Under the pieces are notes generated by a model. It searched no databases. It was not told the DNA's origin and saw only the letters and a list, made by a program, of their open reading frames with translations. A stretch of 64,000 bases of DNA, from assembly GCF_042665075.1 (NCBI RefSeq), contig NZ_JBHTBR010000004.1:124001-188000 (forward strand), in the 5' to 3' direction. A program made the position numbers and the translations under genes. Source of the DNA: Hirschia litorea. GTDB lineage: Bacteria; Pseudomonadota; Alphaproteobacteria; Caulobacterales; Hyphomonadaceae. Shown one piece after another: positions 23,522 through 31,604 of this stretch (the first letter of the stretch is position 1; each line of letters starts with the position of its first letter).

Positions 23522-24523
23522 ATGAATGCACCCCATCCAGAAAACGATGATGTATCCCACACGCCTTGGAGCTGGGTTGCCATCCGACTTATCCTCATAT
23601 TTATCCTCGCCCTCATCGCCAGCTTGGTGTTTTACCTAATAGCTGAAGCAACAAGCTCGGATGCAGGCGGCTCCATCATTGGGCTTAGCGTACTTCTAGT
23701 TCTTCCCTATAGCCTCGGCGCGATTATATATTTAGCGATGGATCCACGCGGCCAAAAACCCGAGCTGACCACCAGCATACCTATCATTCTTGTCTTTTTT
23801 GTCTTGGCGCTGGGCGCATTATTCATGAAAGAGGGTGTTATCTGTGTAGCAATGCTTGTGCCACTATGGTGGCTGTTTTCTTGGTTTGGCACCCTTACTG
23901 TAAAAGCACTCCATAATCGCTATCGCGCCCGCACAAAACTCCACTCTACAATATTGATTATATTACCCTTCTTAGTATTAGGAATAGATTCAAGTACACA
24001 CGCCCCCACAACACATGAAAGCGTAGAACGCAGTATCATCATCAATGCCGCGCCCCAAGATATATGGCCACATCTCCTAAAAATGGATGATATTAGCGAT
24101 CAGGAAGGCCAATGGAATATCACTCAAAGCCTCCTACAAGTGCACCGTCCACGCGCTGCAATTGTTGTCGGTGAAGGTCTAAATGCTAAGCGCTTAGCCG
24201 CGTGGGGTGATGACATCACTTTTGAAGAACACATTTCTCACTGGGATGAAAACAACGCTTTGCGCTGGAATTTCGTCTTCCCAAATGATTCCGTACACAA
24301 ATATACAGACCGCCATATCTCACCCGATGGTGCCCACCTAAAAATCAAAGAAGGCGGCTATATTCTAAAGCCAATAAGTCCAACTCAAACACGTCTAACC
24401 CTCGATACCCAATATGCCATTTCCACCCCTGTAAATACCTATGGCGCTCTTTGGGGAGAGCTGATATTGGGCGATATTCAAACCAACATCCTCCACATCG
24501 TCAAAGATCGCTCAGAGCATTAA
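23522..24523 (+). CDS. Membrane protein with SRPBCC-type domain
   Basis: A 333-residue protein. Four to five membrane segments fill the first 165 residues. A soluble C-terminal SRPBCC (START/Bet v 1-like) domain begins near ESVERSIIINAAPQDIWPHLLKMDDI, with the usual ligand-pocket strands. The ligand is unknown. GGAGG seven bases before ATG 23522 fixes the start. The thioredoxin-like gene starts 15 bases after its stop, so the two may be cotranscribed. Confidence 0.85.
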   Translation: MNAPHPENDDVSHTPWSWVAIRLILIFILALIASLVFYLIAEATSSDAGGSIIGLSVLLVLPYSLGAIIYLAMDPRGQKPELTTSIPIILVFFVLALGALFMKEGVICVAMLVPLWWLFSWFGTLTVKALHNRYRARTKLHSTILIILPFLVLGIDSSTHAPTTHESVERSIIINAAPQDIWPHLLKMDDISDQEGQWNITQSLLQVHRPRAAIVVGEGLNAKRLAAWGDDITFEEHISHWDENNALRWNFVFPNDSVHKYTDRHISPDGAHLKIKEGGYILKPISPTQTRLTLDTQYAISTPVNTYGALWGELILGDIQTNILHIVKDRSEH

Positions 24524-24538
24524 AACCCACCATTTATC

Positions 24539-24967
24539 ATGACACAAAACCTTGAAAACATTATCATTAGCATGCCAAACGCGCCTTTTAACGAGACCGA
24601 AGATGGCGCTGCAAAATTGGAAACCGCCCGCCAAAATTCGCTAAGCCGAAATGTGCCATTGCTCATTCTTTTCGGCGCAAATTGGTGCCCAGATGCACGG
24701 TTAATGTCCGCCACGCTATCCCACACTGATATACACGCATTGCTGGGCTTAAATTTTGAAATCGTGCAAATTGATGTTGGCCGCTATGATCGTAATCAAA
24801 GCCTTCATGCCGCTCTAGGTTTTGATGTGTTGGAAGGTCTACCGACAATAATAGTCCTGTCGCCGGGCAATGAAATACTCAACAAAAACAATGTGTTTGC
24901 ATGGCGCGATGCCCGCAATATCCCTACGATTGATTTTGTTCAATCAATGCTTTCTCTCGTGTCATAA
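24539..24967 (+). CDS. Thioredoxin-fold protein with single-cysteine motif
   Basis: A 142-residue thioredoxin-fold protein without signal peptide. The active-site loop is GANWCPDARLM, so the second cysteine of WCxxC is replaced by alanine. The cis-proline (EGLPTIIVLSPGNEIL) is kept. Thiol chemistry, if any, would be monothiol or via another partner. It directly follows the SRPBCC membrane-protein gene. The convergent 2OG oxygenase gene ends five bases away. Confidence 0.8.
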   Translation: MTQNLENIIISMPNAPFNETEDGAAKLETARQNSLSRNVPLLILFGANWCPDARLMSATLSHTDIHALLGLNFEIVQIDVGRYDRNQSLHAALGFDVLEGLPTIIVLSPGNEILNKNNVFAWRDARNIPTIDFVQSMLSLVS

Positions 24968-24972
24968 AACAC

Positions 24973-25662
24973 TCAAAGCCCATCCTCTACCACCTGCAAT
25001 ACAGGTGCTCCGAGTCGATCATTCACGCGGAACCATCCTGCAATAGAATATCGATCATTGCGCGCTTCGAGCACCTCATGGGGGACATCTTCAGATAGGA
25101 ACAATACGAGCGACCCAGCCTCCGGCGGTATTGTCGCCAGCGGTTTAACATCATCCGTATCCGCATATATATTCAGCTCGCCACCATCTGCTTCTACCCA
25201 ATCAGGGTTTAAGTAGAAAACTGTTGAAAGCACACGGTTTTTGGCACCCTTAAACGCATCGAAATGGCGGGCATAAAAACCACCCTTCTCATACACGGCA
25301 TAATGCGCCTCATAGGCAAATAGCCCCATAAACAGCGCACGATTCACTTCTTGGCGCACGCCTTCCATTATGTTCAAATATTGGCTTTGCACGCTGTCTT
25401 GATGCCCCAACCAGCGGATTTTATCACGGCGCACGCTTGTATCCACAGTCAGATCACTTGCCCGACCAATGCCTGCACGCAGCAAAATATCTTCCTTGTG
25501 AAATCCCCGAACTTGCTCAAGAAGCGCACGGCTTAAATCCTTGGGCACAACATCATACGCCACCGCCCAATTTTCATCAGCAAGTTGCGCGATCCAGTTC
25601 CAAATAGGACCTTGAGTTATAAGCGTTTCTGTGGAGTTTGTGTCTAAAGTCGATTGCGTCAC
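24973..25662 (-). CDS. 2OG-Fe(II) oxygenase
   Basis: A 229-residue prolyl-4-hydroxylase-like 2-oxoglutarate oxygenase. The iron ligands sit in YARHFDAF (HxD) and DVPHEVLEARNDRYSIAGWFR, where the distal His precedes the Arg that holds 2-oxoglutarate. LSTVFYLNPDWVEADGGEL in between is typical. The substrate is unknown; proteins such as EF-Tu or ribosomal proteins are hydroxylated by homologues. It stands alone, convergent with the thioredoxin-like gene. Confidence 0.87.
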   Translation of the reverse strand: MTQSTLDTNSTETLITQGPIWNWIAQLADENWAVAYDVVPKDLSRALLEQVRGFHKEDILLRAGIGRASDLTVDTSVRRDKIRWLGHQDSVQSQYLNIMEGVRQEVNRALFMGLFAYEAHYAVYEKGGFYARHFDAFKGAKNRVLSTVFYLNPDWVEADGGELNIYADTDDVKPLATIPPEAGSLVLFLSEDVPHEVLEARNDRYSIAGWFRVNDRLGAPVLQVVEDGL

Positions 25663-25833
25663 AACAGGGCATATCCAATCAATTGATCTTCGCTGCTATC
25701 ACGTTTTCCAATTCCTAGCGATGGCTTATTTATCCAACATTTTTTTCGTAATGACATTATTGTCAGAACCTTACCTCTTGCCATTTATCAAGAGTTGAAC
25801 ACACTTTCTGCAAACATTTTTTGGGAGACATCC

Positions 25834-26742
25834 ATGCGCCTATCAACACTCGCACTCGCCGCAACCTTGTTCGCGCCTTTCACAGCCCCAATCGCAATGG
25901 CTGAGGATGCGCCAACCGTTACCACAACGAATCTTGGAAATGGTATCTATGAGCTAAAAACGGATATGGCTGGAAATGTCGGTATCCTTATTGGCAATGA
26001 AGGCGTGTTTATGATCGACACCCAAATGGGGGATCTAACGCCATTGATTGACGATGCACAACGCGCTGTCTCGGGCGGGCAAGATGTTGAACTTATTCTC
26101 AACACACACCTTCATGGCGATCATGTTGGCGGCAATGCTTATTTTGCAAAGCAAGGTGCTGTTATTATGGCCCACCCCAATGTCCGCACAGCTATGATGG
26201 CACCGAAAAAATCTGCATTAACGGGCAACAAATCAAAGCCTTACCCGACACGCGCTTTGCCAACGGTCAACATTACCCCCGGCGACACCGTCACGATGAA
26301 TGACCAAACAGCACACTTTTATCATGCCCCAGATGCGCACACTAATAGCGATATCTTCGTGCACTTTGAAGAAGCAAACATCATCCATGCAGGCGATCTT
26401 TTGTTTGCAAACCGCTTCCCTTTCATAGACCTTGATAATGGCGGCAGTGTGCAAGGCTATATTGACGGCATGAAAGCCATTTTAGAAGTCGCCAAGCCGG
26501 ATACAAAAATCATTGCCGGCCACGGTCCCCTCTCTTCTGAAGCGACGCTGGAAGCTAGCATCAAAATGCTGACTGAAACTCACGCAATCATCAAAAACCT
26601 CGTCGACTCTGGTAAAACCCTAGAGCAAATCCAAAAGGCAAACCCACTCGCTGCCTACCATGATGATTGGAACTGGGGTTTCATCACCACGGAGCGCATG
26701 GTCTGGACCTTATACCGAGACATCACAGGCAAAACTGAATAA
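25834..26742 (+). CDS. Secreted metallo-beta-lactamase fold hydrolase
   Basis: A 302-residue protein with a signal peptide (MRLSTLALAATLFAPFTAPIAMA). The metal-binding motif is NTHLHGDHVGGN, followed by HIIHAGDLL-like AGDLLFANRFPF and an IIAGHGP histidine. It is closest in pattern to periplasmic MBL-fold hydrolases (quinoprotein relay-like type) rather than a drug-hydrolysing enzyme; the substrate is unknown. GGGAGA upstream of ATG 25834 supports this start over a TTG 39 bases earlier. Confidence 0.92.
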   Translation: MRLSTLALAATLFAPFTAPIAMAEDAPTVTTTNLGNGIYELKTDMAGNVGILIGNEGVFMIDTQMGDLTPLIDDAQRAVSGGQDVELILNTHLHGDHVGGNAYFAKQGAVIMAHPNVRTAMMAPKKSALTGNKSKPYPTRALPTVNITPGDTVTMNDQTAHFYHAPDAHTNSDIFVHFEEANIIHAGDLLFANRFPFIDLDNGGSVQGYIDGMKAILEVAKPDTKIIAGHGPLSSEATLEASIKMLTETHAIIKNLVDSGKTLEQIQKANPLAAYHDDWNWGFITTERMVWTLYRDITGKTE

Positions 26743-26756
26743 AGCCAACCCAAACG

Positions 26757-26797
26757 CTTCTTCGCAGTCTTGGGCCATTTTCAAGACTGCGGAGAAG
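26757..26797. terminator. Strong convergent-gene hairpin
   Basis: CTTCTTCGCAGTCTTG (26757-26772) pairs with CAAGACTGCGGAGAAG (26782-26797), 16 bp with one G-T wobble. It lies 14 bases after the MBL-fold gene. The stop codon and last codons of the convergent DUF2798 gene lie inside the right arm, so the element serves both ends. Confidence 0.75.
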
Positions 26798-26981
26798 AAT
26801 GCCTTATCGCCCAAGGCACAATAATAAAGTAAATCGTCGGCACCATGATCGCAGTTAAAATCAAAGTCATGAGCGGCAATGGCAAACCAATATTAAGCCA
26901 ACGAAACCCCATAAGCAAAAACGTTATCAGCGGATAAACACACATCCATATCAGTCCTAAACGCTTATATTTATAAGACAT
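26781..26981 (-). CDS. DUF2798 family small membrane protein
   Basis: A 66-residue DUF2798 protein with two membrane helices (residues about 7-27 and 35-57) and the family start MSYKYKRLGLIWMCVYPLITF and IIVPWAIR end. Function unknown. It is the last gene of the monooxygenase-marR-DUF2798 unit and overlaps the marR end by 11 bases. AGGAGG six bases before ATG 26981 decides the start. Confidence 0.82.
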   Translation of the reverse strand: MSYKYKRLGLIWMCVYPLITFLLMGFRWLNIGLPLPLMTLILTAIMVPTIYFIIVPWAIRHSSPQS

Positions 26982-27420
26982 TTTCACCCTCCTGCATCAT
27001 GTGATTTATCAATGCATGATAGCCAGGCAACACAGCATGCAATTTATCTTTGCCCATTTTCGTCAAGCACACATGCTTTAGCCTTTTGTCTTTTTCATCC
27101 CCCATAATCGTTATCAAACCTTGCGTTTCTAACCCTGAAAGCGTGCGCGTCATAACTGGTTTAGACACATCAATACGGGCAAGAATTTCCGTCATTGTAA
27201 GGCTGTCACGTGCAACTTCCCGATCAATCACGATCAAGATATGAAAACGCAATTGAGACAGTTCATAATCCGCAAAATACGCCTCGATTTCACGCTCTAA
27301 AAGACTAGCCCGCCGCATCAATACCAAACCCGCTTGAACAGCCTCGACATTCATCTGCTTATAGGTTTTCGCATAGGTCTCCAGCGTCGCTCTTGAGGGT
27401 AATTCCTTCAGGAAAAACAT
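26971..27420 (-). CDS. MarR family regulator
   Basis: A 149-residue MarR-type repressor. The winged helix-turn-helix reads SLTMTEILARIDVSKPVMTRTLSGLETQGLITIMGDEKDKRLKHVCLTKMG, with the DKR wing tip. It lies four bases after the monooxygenase gene, whose start region has a perfect 28-bp palindrome (27735-27762), so autoregulation of the unit is likely. The effector is unknown, possibly a quinone or aromatic given the partner. Confidence 0.92.
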   Translation of the reverse strand: MFFLKELPSRATLETYAKTYKQMNVEAVQAGLVLMRRASLLEREIEAYFADYELSQLRFHILIVIDREVARDSLTMTEILARIDVSKPVMTRTLSGLETQGLITIMGDEKDKRLKHVCLTKMGKDKLHAVLPGYHALINHMMQEGENVL

Positions 27421-27424
27421 CCGC

Positions 27425-27727
27425 TCAACCTCCCACTTTTCTCATTTTGGAGATCACAGGCGCTTGAGCTAACCATTCTTGATAGGATGCAAAAACAGCC
27501 TTCGTGTAGTCTTGCTCGTAATGAAGAGCCAAAGCAGCTTCATCACACCACTCTTCGTACAAGAAAAAGCTCCCCGCCGCTTCTCCAATGCCTTCATGCA
27601 TATGAAATTGAATACAGCCCTCTTCTTCATGGGTTGCTGGCAATATGCTTTCTAGCGCAGCCTTTGCTTGCGCATAAAACTCAGATTTTGGTGTAATTTT
27701 CGCGATTAAAAAAAGATGATCAGTCAT
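27425..27727 (-). CDS. Antibiotic biosynthesis monooxygenase (ABM) domain protein
   Basis: A 100-residue ABM-fold protein (dimeric alpha+beta barrel). It shows LFLIAKITPKSEFYAQAKAALESILPATHEEEGCIQFHMHE and the FLYEEWCDEAALALHYEQ segment. Homologues include YgiN-type quinol monooxygenases. It is the first gene of an operon with marR, suggesting inducible detoxification. The ATG at 27727 sits eight bases from the palindromic operator. Confidence 0.85.
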   Translation of the reverse strand: MTDHLFLIAKITPKSEFYAQAKAALESILPATHEEEGCIQFHMHEGIGEAAGSFFLYEEWCDEAALALHYEQDYTKAVFASYQEWLAQAPVISKMRKVGG

Positions 27728-27734
27728 ATTAGCT

Positions 27735-27762
27735 CCAATTAGTTATCATGATAACTAATTGG
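27735..27762. promoter_or_regulatory. Perfect 28-bp palindrome, probable MarR operator
   Basis: The half-site CCAATTAGTTATCA is followed directly by its exact reverse complement. It lies eight bases upstream of the first codon of the monooxygenase-marR unit, overlapping the likely promoter/leader. MarR dimers bind palindromes of this size. Confidence 0.8.
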
Positions 27763-27807
27763 ATAACACATCAATATCAAGCCTTGACCTGCGCTGTATT
27801 TAAAAAT

Positions 27808-28215
27808 CTATTCGATAATTTTCGCCTTCAACTCAGGAGACGGCATAGGACAAGCTTGGCGACCGAACCGATATCGATTTTGTGCGATCTGATCATATAC
27901 CCAATTCATCACACCTCGCGGAAAGATATCGAGCACTTTTGCAATCTTCCAAGGCCAGCCCAATTGTGAGAAAGCAGCACTAAAAGCTTGCATTTTTATA
28001 TGCGCTTTATCGCCTATAATGACGATGTTTGTTTCCATTAAATCAGGGTCTAAACCATGTTTGAGATATAGATCTCGCCCCATAGCAGAATGGGCTGTTA
28101 CAAACTGGAAAACACCCGCTTTATCATGCTTTGTGATAAATTGAGCAAAGCCCGAACAAAAAACACATTTCCCATCAAATACAATAAGATATGTTTCTTC
28201 CCTATGCTCATGCAT
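27808..28215 (-). CDS. DCC family thiol-disulfide oxidoreductase-like protein
   Basis: A 135-residue DCC (YuxK, DUF393) family protein. The signature FDGKCVFCSGFAQFITKHD contains the DxxCxxC motif. FQFVTAHSAMGRDL and WPWKIAKVLDIFPRGVMNWVYDQIAQNRYRFG follow as in the family. It is a thioredoxin-fold relative of unproven activity. No operon partner. Confidence 0.88.
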   Translation of the reverse strand: MHEHREETYLIVFDGKCVFCSGFAQFITKHDKAGVFQFVTAHSAMGRDLYLKHGLDPDLMETNIVIIGDKAHIKMQAFSAAFSQLGWPWKIAKVLDIFPRGVMNWVYDQIAQNRYRFGRQACPMPSPELKAKIIE

Positions 28216-28387
28216 CGGCTTTTCCTAAGTCTTTGGGTCGTAAAGCAATCCCCGCATCCTATGTATAGAGAATGCTTCAAGAAGGTATCGCAAATTGATA
28301 CCCCCCGCAACGAATAACTGGCAGGCGCGTTTATGCTGTGACACACATATCGCCCTTCCCCAATTAGACTAAATCGAGAGGTTCCCC

Positions 28388-29536
28388 ATGAATACAGATA
28401 CACACACTCTACCAGCGTCCTATCTGCAAATGCACTCGACAGTCACACAAGATGGCCAGCTACGTGTAGGCCTTGGCCAAATGCCAATCCCCACACCTAA
28501 AGACAACGAAGTTCTCATCCGCATCGAAGCTGCCCCTATCAACCCATCAGACCAAGCTGTTATGTTTGGCTGGGCCAGCATGCAAGAAGCAAAAACAACT
28601 GGCGAAGGTGCCAACACAGTCCTAACCGCCCCAGTATCACCCGAGGGCATGAAAGCGATGAAAGCCCGCATTGGCCAAGCTCTTCCCCTCGGCAATGAAG
28701 GCGCAGGAACAGTGGTCGCAGCGGGTTCAAGTGAATATGCGCAAAGCCTTATGGGTAAAACCGTCGCCGCACTCAGCGGCCAAATGTACGCCCAATATGT
28801 CGTCGTGGATGCTCATGCCTGTCTCCCTCTTCAAGACGGCCACACAGCAAAAGACGGTGCCTCAAGTTTTGTGAACCCACTAACCGCCCTTTCAATGGTC
28901 GAAACCATGCGCATGGAAGGTCACACAGCGCTCGTGCACACGGCTGCTGCATCCAACCTTGGTCAAATGCTCAATCGTATCTGCATTCAAGACGGCGTTG
29001 ATCTGGTCAACATCGTGCGCAAGCAAGAGCAAGTTGATATTCTCAAAGACCTTGGCGCAAAATATATCGTCAATTCCAGCGATGATAATTTCATTGAAAA
29101 CCTGACGGACGCCATACACGCGACAGGTGCAACAATCGCATTTGATGCCACAGGCGGCGGCACACTTGCCTCAAGCATTCTTACAGCGATGGAAGCCGCA
29201 GCAGCACGCACACCAGGCGCTTACAGCGTGTATGGCTCTATCAAACATAAGCAGGTTTATCTCTATGGCGGCTTGGACACATCCCCAACTATATTATCGC
29301 GCAGCTATGGCATGGCGTGGGGTGTGGGCGGATGGCTATTGCCCAACTTCCTTGCCAAAGCAGGTGAAGAGGTAAATACACGCCTGCGCACGCGCGTTGC
29401 AAAAGAATTGAAAACAACGTTTGCAAGCCGATACACTCAAGAGCTGACCTTGACCGAAGCGCTGCAAACATCCCATGTCAGCGATTATATAAGCAAAGCA
29501 ACAGGTGAGAAATTCCTCCTCACCCCGCATAAATAA
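28388..29536 (+). CDS. Zinc-type alcohol dehydrogenase/quinone oxidoreductase family protein
   Basis: A 382-residue MDR-superfamily enzyme. The N-terminal GroES-like domain reads EVLIRIEAAPINPSDQAVMFGW and LPLGNEGAGTVVAAG. The nucleotide-binding domain has ALVHTAAASNLGQMLNRICIQDG, with a modified AxxSxxG turn, and VDILKDLGAKYIVNSSDDNF. Zinc-ligand cysteines are not evident, so it is more quinone-reductase-like. AGAGGT upstream of ATG 28388. Convergent with the GGDEF-EAL gene. Confidence 0.9.
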   Translation: MNTDTHTLPASYLQMHSTVTQDGQLRVGLGQMPIPTPKDNEVLIRIEAAPINPSDQAVMFGWASMQEAKTTGEGANTVLTAPVSPEGMKAMKARIGQALPLGNEGAGTVVAAGSSEYAQSLMGKTVAALSGQMYAQYVVVDAHACLPLQDGHTAKDGASSFVNPLTALSMVETMRMEGHTALVHTAAASNLGQMLNRICIQDGVDLVNIVRKQEQVDILKDLGAKYIVNSSDDNFIENLTDAIHATGATIAFDATGGGTLASSILTAMEAAAARTPGAYSVYGSIKHKQVYLYGGLDTSPTILSRSYGMAWGVGGWLLPNFLAKAGEEVNTRLRTRVAKELKTTFASRYTQELTLTEALQTSHVSDYISKATGEKFLLTPHK

Positions 29537-29545
29537 GCGATAACA

Positions 29546-29573
29546 CGCGCGAGTTAGACCACTAGCTCGCGCG
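29546..29573. terminator. GC-rich hairpin between convergent genes
   Basis: CGCGCGAG (29546-29553) pairs with CTCGCGCG (29566-29573), extended by TAG/CTA inside. It starts 9 bases after the dehydrogenase gene and contains the stop codon of the GGDEF-EAL gene in its loop. No T-run. Confidence 0.6.
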
Positions 29574-31589
29574 CTCTCCCCATTTAGGGTCTGATTGCTT
29601 TGATGGAGCGGATAATTGCCGGTGCCTCTTCCACGCTTTGGCACATCCCCCCATAGAAAACGCATCTGGGTGTGGTGCCAAACGATATTTCCCAGCACGA
29701 CACCAGCTAGTTTGCGCAATTTCAATAAGCTCTTGAGCCAAGACTGGGCGTGAGAAATAAAACCCTTGCCCTGTTTGAATTGTTGATTGCTCTTGCAAAT
29801 ATCTAAGCTCGTCTGCCGTTTCAATGCCTTCAGCTACAAGCGGCAATTCCATCGCCTGCGCCATATGCTCAATAGCAGACAAAATTTTCTGATTTAGCGG
29901 CGTGTTATGAATGTCTGAAATGAAGGAGCGATCTACCTTCAATTCATCCACTTCAAGCTGTGTCATTGCAGCAATCGAAGAATACCCCGTACCAAAGTCA
30001 TCAATTGAAACCTTGATCTTGCTCGCCTTTAGAAGTGGCTTCACGAGCTTCTTAAAGTGCGCAGTCGTCACCATCACATCTTCGGTAATCTCAAGCATTA
30101 TCCGGCGATTACATCCAGCCGCCACAATGCGTGCAATGAAGGTCTTCATAAAGTCGATATCATTGGCTTGAGCGCCTGCGATATTTAAAGCAATCAGTGT
30201 TTTATCACCAAAAACAGGGTCGAGAATTTCAAAAGCCTCAATACATGCTTCCAACACGAAACGACTAATCTCATCTAGCAGACCTAGCTCCGTCGCCAGC
30301 TCGATAAAGCTGCCAGGCGCATGAATTTCACCATGTTCATCCTGCCACCGTACAAGCGCTTCAAAACTACAAATACGTCCAGTTTTCAAACACACCTTGG
30401 GCTGGAACATACACAAAAATTGCTTCTCACGTATCGCTTTGCGCAGACGTGTTTCCAATTCCATTTTGACGCTTTGCGCTTCTGCCATTTGATTGTTGAA
30501 ATATACTGGACATGTTTTCGCCGCTTGCTTTGCGCGATACATCGCATTGTCGGCATTACGTCTCAAAGTCTCATAATCGGTGCCGTGTTCAGGGAAAAAG
30601 CTCACTCCCACTGACGCGCTTGTCTCAATATTGTGCCCGCCAATATGGTAAGTCTCGGCCACAATATGGGTGATGCGTTCAATCAATTGGCAAAAATCGT
30701 CACGATCCTTCAGGTCCTCGACCAGTAGAATAAACTCGTCTCCGCTCAAGCGCCCAACCGTATCACAATCACGCACGACTTCACCGATACGATTGGCAAA
30801 TTCTTGCAGCAAAATATCGCCAATTTCATGCCCGTAATAATCATTGATGCGCTTAAACTTATTCACATCAAAAAAGGCAATTCCAAGCGGCTTATCCTTA
30901 GACCTATTCTTAAGCGCACTCTCTACCTTCTGCTGTATAAGCGCGCGGTTTGCTTTGCCGGTCAGTTCATCAAAGAACGCACGATATTCTAATTCTTGCG
31001 TCAATTCTTGTAGGCGCGTATTTTCTTCTTCGCGTAGATTGCGGTCACGAATGGAAATAGCGTGCGATGCAAGCAGCGCAAATTTCTGACCTAAATGCAC
31101 ATCATTACGATCAAACTCAGCCCCTTCGCGATCGCGCGTTAGCACAAGTGCGCCTTGCCCGTCTGACACTTTGATCGGGATGAACAAGGCGGGAAAAGCA
31201 TCCACCTCATCTTCGGGAATATTTTTCGCGTCATCCGCAGATACGAGAACAGAATTGGACCGATAAATCTTCGTCGCAATCGTGCGTCGCTTAATATAAC
31301 GTCTCCAAACACCTATATTCTGAGCATAATCAGATGGAACATGCCCGCCTTCATATGCCGTGCATATCAGCTTATCTTCCGACTGCAATAAAGCAAAAGC
31401 GTGCTTGTAATCATATACCTGACGTAGAGACTGAAACGTCACCTCAAACGGGTCCGTATTACGCCCCACAGTCAGCAATGTATCCAAGCCAGCAAGCAGC
31501 AATTTACCATGCGTTGCAGACACGCGAAGATTAGCATTCTCCGCCTGCAACTCTAATAATAAATCACGTAATTGCTCTTTACTTTGCAT
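29562..31589 (-). CDS. GAF-like, GGDEF and EAL domain protein
   Basis: A 675-residue cyclic di-GMP protein. Residues about 20-190 form a GAF-like sensor. The GGDEF domain (about 205-370) has FFDVNKFKRINDYYGHEIGD and RLSGDEFILL, where the first G is S, a change compatible with activity. The EAL domain (about 385-640) has FEALVRW, ALNIAG, EITED, DDFGTGYSS and VAEGIET, so phosphodiesterase residues appear intact. It is the second gene after the FIST-domain gene (15-base gap), so FIST may sense a small molecule that alters cyclic di-GMP. Confidence 0.95.
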   Translation of the reverse strand: MQSKEQLRDLLLELQAENANLRVSATHGKLLLAGLDTLLTVGRNTDPFEVTFQSLRQVYDYKHAFALLQSEDKLICTAYEGGHVPSDYAQNIGVWRRYIKRRTIATKIYRSNSVLVSADDAKNIPEDEVDAFPALFIPIKVSDGQGALVLTRDREGAEFDRNDVHLGQKFALLASHAISIRDRNLREEENTRLQELTQELEYRAFFDELTGKANRALIQQKVESALKNRSKDKPLGIAFFDVNKFKRINDYYGHEIGDILLQEFANRIGEVVRDCDTVGRLSGDEFILLVEDLKDRDDFCQLIERITHIVAETYHIGGHNIETSASVGVSFFPEHGTDYETLRRNADNAMYRAKQAAKTCPVYFNNQMAEAQSVKMELETRLRKAIREKQFLCMFQPKVCLKTGRICSFEALVRWQDEHGEIHAPGSFIELATELGLLDEISRFVLEACIEAFEILDPVFGDKTLIALNIAGAQANDIDFMKTFIARIVAAGCNRRIMLEITEDVMVTTAHFKKLVKPLLKASKIKVSIDDFGTGYSSIAAMTQLEVDELKVDRSFISDIHNTPLNQKILSAIEHMAQAMELPLVAEGIETADELRYLQEQSTIQTGQGFYFSRPVLAQELIEIAQTSWCRAGKYRLAPHPDAFSMGGCAKAWKRHRQLSAPSKQSDPKWGERAS

Positions 31590-31604
31590 AGGTATGTTCC
31601 GCTC

